A DNA stretch of 41,400 nucleotides. Origin: a virus. The stretch is from the IMG/VR virus record IMGVR_UViG_3300045996_000812, positions 1-41,400 of that record; one strand, given 5' to 3'. Positions 30,685-38,512 of this stretch are shown piece after piece (positions within the stretch are counted from its first letter, which is position 1; each line of letters starts with the position of its first letter). Below the pieces are notes generated by a model. It had not been told where the DNA came from and did no database searches. It saw only the letters and a program-made list of their open reading frames with translations. The translations under genes and the position numbers were made by a program.

Positions 30685-33369
30685 ATGGGAGATTTTACAA
30701 TCACGGCAGAGGCGGGCGGTCCAGTTTCAATAACCGCCCCCAACGTCACTGCTACGTTGACAAGCATTTCTGGTGAGGCGTGGTCGCATCTGACTGTGCC
30801 TGTCTTCAACGGCGTCATTACGTTGCCTACTACCGATCCACATTACAGTGAATTCGGCGGCGTCAACGTGGCGCTCGAACTGTCGAACGGAGAGGTTTAT
30901 CAGTTAGGTGGGTTCTATAAACCTCCGTCCGGCACTACTATATCGTATAGCTTGGCGGCGTATGGGGTACCTTTGACGGGGTCTTCCGTTGCTGGCTGTA
31001 CGCTTCACTTTAAGGCGTTCAATAGCGTAGGTCTCGAAACATCACCAACATACGAAATCACGTCGGTGACGCTTCCCGCTCTCAGCATCACAGGTGTGAG
31101 TGGTAGTGAAAGCACCGGTAGTAGGTGGTTCACGCAAGATACACGTCAGGTTCATTCTGTCGTCCCTGTGGCAATAACCGCTAGCGTCTATCCTTTAACC
31201 GTCACGATCTGGACGAACCATCCATCCGGCTCCGTTAACGGCACGCGGAGATGGCACGGATGGTTCACGCTCACCGGCGCCAGCACAATAGATATTGGCG
31301 AGATTGGTAGCAAGACAGAGTTGTACACACCGCTAGCCGACGAATCATGGACAGCTACGGTCGAGGTGGGAGCGATTGACTCTGACGTAGCACCTAGCGG
31401 AGCGGCAGTGACTAGCTCTTCTTTCAGTGTTTCACGGATTCAGAACCCTGCGTCCGGTTTAATCACCACCATCACGGTTCCTGCTGGAACTGGACCAGAT
31501 CCCGACTTCCCATACGACGTCTCAAGTCCTGATGGGATTCATTACTGGTCACTGCCGTCCATAACCGTAAACACTTCGTCGGCGTATTCCGCGACGGATG
31601 TCTTCGCAGTGGTGCTTACCGCGCAGGATCTGGACGCTGCGGGGTCGGCCATCGGCGTCGAGCACATTTACGGCACGCCTTTACCGATAAGAGGGACGCT
31701 TGACTTTGGAAAGCTCGATGGGCCTTACGGAGACGAAGCAGATCCGGCGAGATCGGACACTATTGCGGGGGTCCGTCTAAAGGTTTATTTGGTGAACCGA
31801 ATCGACCAGACTACCTCTTCGTGGCAGAACACTTCTGCAAGGACTCTCCAAGCTACGTTGGACGTAGTAGTGGCGGTTGGCGGCGCTGTTCCTGACGGCG
31901 CTATTCCTTCTGACCGATTGGATGCCGCCACGCTTGATCCAACGCTGGTTCTTAGATCGAGCGGGCTATCTGTAAATTCGAGTAATCTTGCGAACGTGGT
32001 TCTCAATCCAGACTTCGAAAGCGACTTCGTAGGCTGGGTCACTGACGACGCCTTTATCACCTCCACGGTTTACACCGGCACAAAGGCTTGTAGGCTAGAC
32101 CCTACTGTCAACGGCGACTTCTTTGTTTATGAGGAACGGTCTCACGGATGTCGCCCAACAGATGAGATATATGCAGAAGCGTATATTGGTAGTGACGCTG
32201 GTGTGGGGTCGGGCGGCTTTAGCGGGTTCCGCATCATTGTTAGATTCTACGATGCGGCTGATGTCCAAGTTGGCACCGATCAATCAGCTCCTATTCAAGG
32301 AGACACGTCAGCCGCTTGGGTGCTGAATTCGGTTCTCGCAACTGCTCCCTCTGGAGCGTCCGCATATCGAATCATTCTTTATGGATCTTCGGTCTCGCCG
32401 CCAGCGGGCAAGTACTGGTATGTGGACAACGTATTCGCCTGTAGACAGACCCCAACCGGGCCGGGAACTCAGCCGAACGGTAGAGGCGGTGTGCAGGTTA
32501 GAGTGGCAGGGCCGATCTATACCGATGTCTCGGATAACCTGAACATTCAAATCTCAAGTGACTTCGTGGTGTCTGGTGGCGCACTCACGCAGAACATTGT
32601 GGACTTGGCAAAGGCTAGCAACTTCGGCACCGAGTTTACGAAGTCTGGTGGGCTGTTCATTGTCAATGCGATTGCTGTGAACAAGCTGGTCGCGGGAGAT
32701 GCGTTGTTCGCGGGGCAAGCTACCTTCGCCTACAGCGGTGGTGGCAAGGTTACGATCAACTCATCAGGGTTGACGATGGTTGATCATAATACCTCGCCCA
32801 ATTCCACACTGACGATTTCGTCTGCCGGTATGACTGTGGCACGCGGTAACAACAGCGTACAGGTGACGTCTAGTGGAGTGTTCATGCTGTACAACTCCAC
32901 TGTCCTGGGAACGTTTGATACTAACGGGGTGACGATTGAAAAGGGTAGTAATAGCGTAGAGATTACATCGTCGGCTGTGACGGTCGCTAGCGGGTCGAAC
33001 ACCGTGACAATTACCTCTTCAAGTATCACGTTGTCGGCGGGTGGTCCTCAAACGGTTATCTCGTCTTCATCGTTCGTAGCTCAGTATAATTCGAGCAACT
33101 CTGTCACGATTCAGTCGGGATCTGTGGTAATTAAGATTGCCGGCCTAGACACAACTATCGACTCTAGCGGCGGCATACCAAGGCTTACGACAGGGTATGC
33201 GTATGTTCACCAATTGATAGTCAGCGGAAGTGGCACTACGGCCCCAATCGATGTATTGGCTACGGTGAGCTTTGCTGCGGCTGCTGGTGGAGTCGCAATT
33301 CCAGCAACGTGTCTTGGATTCTTACCCATCAACATCAATGGTGTAACCAGGAAGATTGCTTATTTTTGA
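30685..33369 (+). CDS. Tail fibre/spike protein with beta-repeat region
   Basis: An 894-residue beta-rich protein; AAAGGA precedes its ATG. The N-terminal 400 residues hold Ig or fibronectin-like domains. About 430-590 is a carbohydrate-binding-like jelly roll that begins NVVLNPDFESDFVGW. About 640-830 has short repeated strands (VTINSSGLTMVDHN, LTISSAGMTVARGN, VEITSSAVTVASGS), a pattern of beta-helix or triple-stranded shafts. The C-terminus (GFLPININGVTRKIAYF) resembles the ends of phage fibres. Likely the main receptor-binding spike. Confidence 0.72.
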   Translation: MGDFTITAEAGGPVSITAPNVTATLTSISGEAWSHLTVPVFNGVITLPTTDPHYSEFGGVNVALELSNGEVYQLGGFYKPPSGTTISYSLAAYGVPLTGSSVAGCTLHFKAFNSVGLETSPTYEITSVTLPALSITGVSGSESTGSRWFTQDTRQVHSVVPVAITASVYPLTVTIWTNHPSGSVNGTRRWHGWFTLTGASTIDIGEIGSKTELYTPLADESWTATVEVGAIDSDVAPSGAAVTSSSFSVSRIQNPASGLITTITVPAGTGPDPDFPYDVSSPDGIHYWSLPSITVNTSSAYSATDVFAVVLTAQDLDAAGSAIGVEHIYGTPLPIRGTLDFGKLDGPYGDEADPARSDTIAGVRLKVYLVNRIDQTTSSWQNTSARTLQATLDVVVAVGGAVPDGAIPSDRLDAATLDPTLVLRSSGLSVNSSNLANVVLNPDFESDFVGWVTDDAFITSTVYTGTKACRLDPTVNGDFFVYEERSHGCRPTDEIYAEAYIGSDAGVGSGGFSGFRIIVRFYDAADVQVGTDQSAPIQGDTSAAWVLNSVLATAPSGASAYRIILYGSSVSPPAGKYWYVDNVFACRQTPTGPGTQPNGRGGVQVRVAGPIYTDVSDNLNIQISSDFVVSGGALTQNIVDLAKASNFGTEFTKSGGLFIVNAIAVNKLVAGDALFAGQATFAYSGGGKVTINSSGLTMVDHNTSPNSTLTISSAGMTVARGNNSVQVTSSGVFMLYNSTVLGTFDTNGVTIEKGSNSVEITSSAVTVASGSNTVTITSSSITLSAGGPQTVISSSSFVAQYNSSNSVTIQSGSVVIKIAGLDTTIDSSGGIPRLTTGYAYVHQLIVSGSGTTAPIDVLATVSFAAAAGGVAIPATCLGFLPININGVTRKIAYF

Positions 33370-33797
33370 TCATCCTGGCGAGACGGCTCACCGATAGCGC
33401 CTAGCGCGGTCACAACGACGTTCACGATTTCGGTTTCAGGTTCCAAAGGAATATCAAAGAACGTGGCAGGTTGAGGCACCTCGACGAGGGCGGCGGAATC
33501 ACCGAAGAGCGCAAATCTTAAGTCCGCACGAGCGACGAAAAAGGTTTTGCGGCTGTTGGTTCCGTCCACCCTGGTCGTGACCTCGATACGGTAGGCAATG
33601 ACCAGTTCGGTCGGCGGCAGAATGCGGATAGTTCTCGTGTCCCGAAACACCACGACGCAGGGTTTGGATTCAGGGCAGAAGTATTGTTGCCTGATTCTCA
33701 GGACGTCAAACTTTGGCGTCTGGGCCACGGCTGTTGGCGCTAGAGCAAGAATCAGGGGCAGTAAGGTCGCTTTGGCTGTAGTGGAGAAGTAGCGCAT
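33360..33797 (-). CDS. Reverse-strand exported protein ('moron'-like)
   Basis: A 145-residue protein with a signal peptide (MRYFSTTAKATLLPLILALA, then PTAVAQ), then a beta-rich mature part with one CxxxxxxC pair (FCPESKPC). It lies against the direction of all its neighbours, between spike and small membrane genes, with its own TATAAT promoter 7 bases before the ATG. An isolated, self-promoted, exported gene in a late operon is the hallmark of a phage moron; such genes often alter the lysogen's surface. A longer start at 33881 would pre-empt the promoter and lacks a signal peptide. Function unknown. Confidence 0.65.
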   Translation of the reverse strand: MRYFSTTAKATLLPLILALAPTAVAQTPKFDVLRIRQQYFCPESKPCVVVFRDTRTIRILPPTELVIAYRIEVTTRVDGTNSRKTFFVARADLRFALFGDSAALVEVPQPATFFDIPLEPETEIVNVVVTALGAIGEPSRQDDQK

Positions 33798-33804
33798 ACA
33801 ACCA

Positions 33805-33833
33805 ATTATAGTGTATTGAGGAAGGAAATGCAA
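33805..33833 (-). promoter_or_regulatory. Leaderless promoter of the reverse-strand exported gene
   Basis: Reverse-strand TTGCAT (33833-33828), 17-base spacer and perfect TATAAT (33810-33805). The ATG begins 7 bases after the -10, so transcription would start at or beside the start codon. Confidence 0.6.
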
Positions 33834-34001
33834 GCAGTGGAAACGAACAGTAAAGAAGTGGTGCTCAGCACCGAGGAGCAATCCTTCATCGCCGAGCTAC
33901 AGGCACAGATTCAAACCGCGCTTCGCTTGATCGTGCGTCAAAAAGGTCTCCAAGGGAATTGGACTCTAGACGGCAACAAGCTGGTGCAAGTAGGGGTTTA
34001 A
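33828..34001 (+). CDS. 57-residue helical protein, unknown
   Basis: The ATG at 33828 follows GAGGAAGG closely. One amphipathic helix (LSTEEQSFIAELQAQIQTAL) is followed by a short basic and glycine-rich end (GNWTLDGNKLVQVG). A small helper of the next membrane protein is possible. The TTG at 33816 is an alternative start adding four residues. Confidence 0.55.
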   Translation: MQAVETNSKEVVLSTEEQSFIAELQAQIQTALRLIVRQKGLQGNWTLDGNKLVQVGV

Positions 34002-34004
34002 ACG

Positions 34005-34319
34005 ATGGGGGACATTATCACGAAGTGGGGCGGCGAGCTGCTGACCGGATCTGTATTAGCGGTCGGTGGTTATGTGTTTCGGCTAGCCTACCGGATTGAA
34101 GTGATGGAACGGTTGTTCAAAGACAAAAAGCAAACCCTGGACGGTGTGGTCACTGCTAGCGCAGATCATGAGAAGAGGCTGGCCGTGATTGAGAGTGTCA
34201 TCGTCGATTTAAGGGAGTTGACACCAGCTCTACAGAACGTCGCAACCAAAGTAGAGACGCTGTTGGAGACATCGTTGCAGCGTATCGACCGTTTGGAAGA
34301 GCGAGTCTTCACCAAATAA
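34005..34319 (+). CDS. Small membrane protein with coiled coil
   Basis: 104 residues with one likely N-terminal membrane segment (LLTGSVLAVGGYVFRLAY) and a long soluble helix (TALQNVATK... type, ending SLQRIDRLEERVF). The layout of one anchor plus coiled coil is seen in phage lysis accessory or tail-associated proteins (holin-like or inner spanin-like), but no diagnostic motif is present. It is four bases after the preceding gene and is followed by a promoter/terminator unit. Confidence 0.5.
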   Translation: MGDIITKWGGELLTGSVLAVGGYVFRLAYRIEVMERLFKDKKQTLDGVVTASADHEKRLAVIESVIVDLRELTPALQNVATKVETLLETSLQRIDRLEERVFTK

Positions 34320-34323
34320 CTGC

Positions 34324-34353
34324 TTGACACCAAGTTCAGGTGTGTGGTATCCT
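34324..34353 (+). promoter_or_regulatory. Strong promoter upstream of the metallophosphoesterase gene
   Basis: TTGACA (34324-34329), 18-base spacer, TATCCT (34348-34353). TGTGTGG precedes the -10, as in the 6200 promoter. Predicted start near 34360; the next strong signal is a terminator at 34401. Confidence 0.7.
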
Positions 34354-34400
34354 AGTTGATGGAGGGGTGCGACTTCTCCTCAATTCGATTCTCAGTAAAA

Positions 34401-34440
34401 CGCCGCTTTTGCATAGTCTGCATAGGCGGCGATTATTTTT
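34401..34440 (+). terminator. Terminator just before the metallophosphoesterase gene
   Basis: CGCCGC (34401-34406) pairs with GCGGCG (34426-34431); an inner TGCA/TGCA pairing can lengthen the stem. ATTATTTTT follows. The gene's ribosome site (GGAGATGG) begins directly after, and its start codon is 13 bases downstream. Confidence 0.75.
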
Positions 34441-34452
34441 CATGGAGATGGT

Positions 34453-35949
34453 TTGAACAACAATGTTTCGGCTGAAGAAGTGTCACGCGCGATTTCAGCG
34501 CTGCAAGCCGCAGGAATAGAACCCAACCAAGCAACACGTGGCGACATCAAGCGCGTTGTCGGTATTGGGGATCGCCGCGCAAGGACAATCAGAGAGTGGA
34601 TCAGTCGATCCAGCGAGTCAATCGTCGCCGCTGAGGATGACGGGAAGCCGAAGAGCACCCGAGAGGACACAATCACCAGCGACGGTTGGACGATCAACTT
34701 CGTCAGTGACCGTGTGAAGAACTACGACGAGTTGGTTGCGGAGTGCAACATCGACCTCGCTATATGGGAACCAGAGCGCTTTAAGGTCAAGTCCTACGAG
34801 GTCACCTACGTCCCACGCTCCACACGGGAGACTGGTGACGACAAGTGGGTCCGACCCAGCACCAAGGCTGTAACCGTCCCAATGTTTGCGATGACAGCTT
34901 CCTTTGTACGGAAGACTGTCAAGGCTTTGAATGGGCAGAACAGCCGGGTAGAGTTCTTGAAGCAGTTCAAGCAGATCATCGCAGAGGATAAGGGCTTCTC
35001 GTTTGAGCCTAGCGCCTACGAGTTGCCCGACTCACAGAGAAACGCTAAAGAGATTTTCTGCGCTGCGGTGTCTGATCTTCACATTGCAGAAGTGGTGCGG
35101 TCGGAAGATGCCAACGGGATCAACTTCTACAACTCCATCGTCTGCGCCAATCGTCTCTGGGACCACAGTCAACAGATTAAGCAAGCAGTGCAAGAGCGAG
35201 CCGCCATTCGAGACATTGAGAAGATCTGGTCGCCCTTGCTAGGGGACATCACAAGCGGGTCGATTCACGCTGAGTACTTGTTCACCAACGACCTGACAGA
35301 CCCGGCTGCGGTGGTGCTCGGCGCTCGCCTGCTTCGTATGTTCTACGCTGAACTTGCATCGCTGGGTCTTCCTATCGAGATCGACGCGGTTCACGGTAAC
35401 CACCCGAGGCTGACACCGAAGATGCCGACCAAGCGACAGGCACATACGAACCTCGACTGGCAACTGTACGAGTTCCTGTCAGACGGTCTCAAAGGTCTGG
35501 ACAACGTTCGGATGGACATCTGCACGGCCCAGATCGGTAGCAAGAAGCTCTATGACTGGACGTACTTGTATGAGCACGGTATCGGCGTCCCGAGCGGTGG
35601 TGAGGAGAACTTCGAAGACCGGCTACGGGCACTGTTCGACGACCCTACCTACCGAGAGGTAGTTAAGAACGTCGGCGCGTCGTTTGACATGGTCGTTATC
35701 GGGAACATGCACAAGCCGAAGTTCCTGGAGCGCACCATCGTCAACGGCTCCTACATCGGGCAGAACGAGCTGGGGCAGTCCTGGCGTCTCAAGGCGATCC
35801 GGCCGCAGCAGCTCATGTGGACGATCACCCCTGACAAGGTTCGGGATTGGATGCAGGCTGCTGACATGACACACATTCGTCACGAGCGGTCGGTCAACCC
35901 GTTCTCAGATTACGCGACCTGGTTCCTGAAGAAGCACGGCAAACGGTAA
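34453..35949 (+). CDS. Metallophosphoesterase with N-terminal HTH
   Basis: A 498-residue protein with a TTG start preceded by GGAGATGG. Residues 7-50 look like a helix-turn-helix (ATRGDIKRVVGIGDRRARTI). The phosphoesterase fold follows with D208-x-H210 (VSDLHIAE), D265 (LLGDIT), N316-H317 (HGNHPR), H375 (YEHGIG) and H420 (GNMHKP), the metal-binding set of calcineurin/Mre11-like enzymes. Phage relatives of this size are often annotated as DNA nucleases or phosphatases. The DNA-binding start suggests action on nucleic acid, but the substrate is unproven. Confidence 0.8.
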   Translation: MNNNVSAEEVSRAISALQAAGIEPNQATRGDIKRVVGIGDRRARTIREWISRSSESIVAAEDDGKPKSTREDTITSDGWTINFVSDRVKNYDELVAECNIDLAIWEPERFKVKSYEVTYVPRSTRETGDDKWVRPSTKAVTVPMFAMTASFVRKTVKALNGQNSRVEFLKQFKQIIAEDKGFSFEPSAYELPDSQRNAKEIFCAAVSDLHIAEVVRSEDANGINFYNSIVCANRLWDHSQQIKQAVQERAAIRDIEKIWSPLLGDITSGSIHAEYLFTNDLTDPAAVVLGARLLRMFYAELASLGLPIEIDAVHGNHPRLTPKMPTKRQAHTNLDWQLYEFLSDGLKGLDNVRMDICTAQIGSKKLYDWTYLYEHGIGVPSGGEENFEDRLRALFDDPTYREVVKNVGASFDMVVIGNMHKPKFLERTIVNGSYIGQNELGQSWRLKAIRPQQLMWTITPDKVRDWMQAADMTHIRHERSVNPFSDYATWFLKKHGKR

Positions 35950-35967
35950 CACATAGACAACTATTTC

Positions 35968-36672
35968 ATGTCACACAAAACTCTCCTCATTGGCTTTGGA
36001 TATAAAGCGAGGAACGGTAAAGACACCGCAGCGAAGCACATCATTGAGACGTACGGAGACCGGTACGACATCCGCAAGTATGCGTTCGCCGACCAGCTCA
36101 AGACCGAGGTCTACGACGCCTTAGAGAACTGGCGCGACCAGGTGTGGAACGTGGCACCCTTCAACTACCTGGCTCTGCCGCACCCTATTACAACCGTGGA
36201 GCAATTCAATCCACAGGTGACAGACAAGGTTGCGTGGATCGACGAGAACAAAACGAATCCCGACCTGGCCCGACTATTGGTGTGGTGGGGAACCGAGTAC
36301 CGCCGCGCTCAGAACCCGTTCTACTGGGTCCAGGCGTTGCGGGCGCGGATCGAGCGTGAGAAGCCACAGATCGCTCTGATCTCGGACATGCGGTTTAAGA
36401 ACGAGTTCTACTTCATCGCCGCGTTCGGCGGCTACACGGTGAAGGTTACCAGGCACGGATTCCAGTTGAACGACGGCCGGTCGGCGACTCACCAGTCTGA
36501 AGTGGATCTCGACGGGATCAAGTTCCACTTCGAGATCGACGTACTGGACGGTGAAGTGGAGCAGTTGAAGCGCGATGCGGAGACGGTGTTCGACATGATC
36601 CTCGACGCGCAGAACCCAATCAAGGAGACGACTGATGTTGTCGAACAGAGCGAGGCAGTCCTTGCGGGTTAA
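35968..36672 (+). CDS. Deoxynucleoside monophosphate kinase
   Basis: A 234-residue P-loop kinase. The Walker A is atypical (GYKARNGKDTAAKHI), as in T4 gp1-type dNMP kinases, which phosphorylate dTMP, dGMP and 5-hydroxymethyl-dCMP. A LID-like region and D-M-R (SDMRFKNE) follow, matching the family's second-strand motif that binds the monophosphate. It complements dUTPase and ThyX in supplying dNTPs. It lies 18 bases after the previous gene behind a TAGACAA motif and has no good ribosome site. Confidence 0.8.
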   Translation: MSHKTLLIGFGYKARNGKDTAAKHIIETYGDRYDIRKYAFADQLKTEVYDALENWRDQVWNVAPFNYLALPHPITTVEQFNPQVTDKVAWIDENKTNPDLARLLVWWGTEYRRAQNPFYWVQALRARIEREKPQIALISDMRFKNEFYFIAAFGGYTVKVTRHGFQLNDGRSATHQSEVDLDGIKFHFEIDVLDGEVEQLKRDAETVFDMILDAQNPIKETTDVVEQSEAVLAG

Positions 36673-36877
36673 AGGCAACGTGGCTGAGGCTACCTACTTC
36701 GTGCCGTTCGTTACTCGAGAGACCACAGAGATGCCGACGCACGTCATCGAGAACTTTAAGGACGGGCTGAGAGCCAGGGGCTTGGTCATGTATGGAAAGC
36801 CGGTGGTAGAGATTCAGCATGAGTTGTTCACCCACGGAGACAACGTGCGGATCGCCAGCTTCGTGAGGAAGCCGTGA
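36635..36877 (+). CDS. 80-residue protein, unknown
   Basis: The ATG lies within the end of the kinase gene (38-base overlap, another frame), and the stop overlaps the endolysin ATG (TGATG). The sequence is mixed alpha/beta: NVAEATYFVPFVTRET, THVIENFKDGLRARGLVMYG. It is uncharged overall and lacks cysteines. The overlaps at both ends support a real, coupled gene, but no family is recognised. Confidence 0.55.
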   Translation: MLSNRARQSLRVKGNVAEATYFVPFVTRETTEMPTHVIENFKDGLRARGLVMYGKPVVEIQHELFTHGDNVRIASFVRKP

Positions 36878-37332
36878 TGGATATGAAATGGTTTGAAATT
36901 GCTAAGGGAGAGGTGGGCCAGCACGAGGTGGCTGGTGGGGAACACAATCCAAGGATTGTCGAGTACCACCAAACTACAAGCCTGAAAGCCACTACAGACG
37001 AGGTGCCGTGGTGTTCGAGCTTCGTCAACTGGTGTATGGCGAAGGCAGGGATCAAAGGCACTGGCAGCGCGGCGGCAAAGTCCTGGCTGAGCTGGGGAGT
37101 GCCTTGTGATCCTAAAACTGGTTGCGTGGTTGTGATTCGACAGAAGGTAGCAGGGAAGGATGCAGCTACAGGATCAGCGACTGGGTATCACGTTGGTTTC
37201 CTGGCGACGGCGTCTCCGACGCACATTGGACTTCTAGGCGGGAACCAAAGTGATTCGGTCAAGGTCTCAAACTTCCCGTGGAAGAGTTACACCGTTGAAG
37301 GATATCGTTGGCCGGTGAGCGATAGCGCCTAA
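36877..37332 (+). CDS. Endolysin, CHAP/NlpC-P60-like (TIGR02594 type)
   Basis: A 151-residue murein hydrolase. The hallmark reads HNPRIVEYH, then EVPWCSSFVNWCMAKAGIK with the nucleophile Cys (residue 46), then GTGSAAAKSWLSWG. The catalytic His is in GYHVGFL (residue 105), and GNQSDSV supplies the polar third residue. This is the phage/bacterial TIGR02594 family of cysteine peptidase-like peptidoglycan hydrolases. No signal peptide, so release needs a holin; the next gene is a candidate. A GTG at 36874 is an alternative start. Confidence 0.85.
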   Translation: MDMKWFEIAKGEVGQHEVAGGEHNPRIVEYHQTTSLKATTDEVPWCSSFVNWCMAKAGIKGTGSAAAKSWLSWGVPCDPKTGCVVVIRQKVAGKDAATGSATGYHVGFLATASPTHIGLLGGNQSDSVKVSNFPWKSYTVEGYRWPVSDSA

Positions 37333-37356
37333 TTCTATCGATCAAAAGGAGCAGGG

Positions 37357-37557
37357 ATGAAGAAGTGGAAAGAGTTCTTAGACACGTTGAATACACCGGG
37401 CGGTCACGTCTTCATCCTCCTGTTCTGCTCGACCGGTTTGTTATTCGCAGTATGGAAGGGTCTTCCAAAGGCAGACGCGTTGTTAGGTGAAGCGTTTGCT
37501 GTGCTTCTGTACGCAATGCGAGGTGAGAAGACGAATAGTGACTTGAAAGGAAAATAG
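37357..37557 (+). CDS. Holin candidate (single membrane segment)
   Basis: A 66-residue protein with an excellent ribosome site (AAAGGAG). One strongly hydrophobic segment spans about residues 17-34 (HVFILLFCSTGLLFAVW). A second weaker one lies near 42-54, and the C-terminus is charged (MRGEKTNSDLKGK). Small size, membrane segment, polar tail and place 25 bases after endolysin fit a holin. It could form the membrane hole that releases the endolysin. Confidence 0.6.
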   Translation: MKKWKEFLDTLNTPGGHVFILLFCSTGLLFAVWKGLPKADALLGEAFAVLLYAMRGEKTNSDLKGK

Positions 37558-37559
37558 AG

Positions 37560-37898
37560 TTGAACTTTCTACGTAAGATTTGGCAAGCCCTGACTGGTAA
37601 GAAGGCGCAGGAGGTTGCCAAAGTGGGTGTGTCGCTGATCGACGAGGCGATGCCGCTGATTGGGTTCTTTGCTGACGCGACCGGCAACACTACGCTGAAG
37701 TCGGTGCAGGCTGGTTATCTGAAGGTTGGATTGCCGGTGACCGACGCTTTGCGTGATGGAAAGCTGACCCAGGAAGAGCTGAAGGCTATGGCTGGTCTGG
37801 GTGTTCAGTTGGCACTGGAGAAGACCAAGGGTACGACCGGTACCGCCGCCAAGATTGCGGCTGTGCTGGCATTTGCAGAGAAGAAGTACGGAGCTTAA
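37560..37898 (+). CDS. 112-residue helical protein in the lysis region
   Basis: A TTG start with AAAGGA upstream, 2 bases after the holin-candidate stop. A short basic N-terminus (MNFLRKIWQALTGKK) precedes helices rich in Ala, Val and Leu (EAMPLIGFFADATGN, TQEELKAMAGLGVQLALEKT). Amphipathic rather than transmembrane. Unknown; possibly a lysis accessory protein. Confidence 0.55.
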   Translation: MNFLRKIWQALTGKKAQEVAKVGVSLIDEAMPLIGFFADATGNTTLKSVQAGYLKVGLPVTDALRDGKLTQEELKAMAGLGVQLALEKTKGTTGTAAKIAAVLAFAEKKYGA

Positions 37899-37905
37899 AT
37901 ATACG

Positions 37906-38508
37906 ATGAAAAACGCGATGAAGATGCTGCTGATCCTGTGTATCAGCGGCTTGACGTTGTTCGGGCAGAGCGGGCAGGTTCCTGTTCGTAATGTCATGAC
38001 GACCTTGGGTGACATGATCGTCTCGGACGGCACGGGGCCTGCGCGTCTCGCCGCTTGCGCGAACAACACCGTTCGAGTGGCTGATTCTTCGGTCACTGCA
38101 AGCGGGTGGGCATGTAGCGACACGGTTAAGGCGACCTACGGGGTGACCACTCTGGACCCCACCTCGGGACTGTTGCTGCCGGTCACTACCTCCACGACCA
38201 GCCCTATCACGGTAGCGGCTAGCGGGTTCTTCCGAAACAACGGAGCAGGCGCTATTACGTACAACCTCCCCACGATCACGGCGGCGAAGGTGGGTATGAA
38301 GTTCTGCTTCCGTAATGCGGTCACCCGCACCGGAGCGATCACCTTGCAATTGCCGGCCTCCACCTTTCTGGATCTGGAAGGGGCGAACGGCACTACAGCA
38401 GGCACGCTGGTTAGCGGCGGCGCGGCTGGAGACAACGTTTGCGTAGTGGCTGTGAGCACTACTCAGTACGAGGCGTCCGTGCAGCGAGGAACCTGGACGA
38501 ACAACTAA
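37906..38508 (+). CDS. Exported beta-rich protein, fibre-head-like
   Basis: 200 residues from ATG 37906. A clear signal peptide (MKNAMKMLLILCISGLTLFG) is followed by a beta-rich mature part with GDMIVSDGTGPARL, recalling fibre-head repeats, and spaced Cys residues (AACANN, WACSD, FCFRN, NVCVV) that could form disulfides outside the cytoplasm. No SD sequence is evident. A longer in-frame start at 37801 overlaps the previous gene and would hide the signal peptide. Confidence 0.6.
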   Translation: MKNAMKMLLILCISGLTLFGQSGQVPVRNVMTTLGDMIVSDGTGPARLAACANNTVRVADSSVTASGWACSDTVKATYGVTTLDPTSGLLLPVTTSTTSPITVAASGFFRNNGAGAITYNLPTITAAKVGMKFCFRNAVTRTGAITLQLPASTFLDLEGANGTTAGTLVSGGAAGDNVCVVAVSTTQYEASVQRGTWTNN

Positions 38509-38512
38509 TTGA

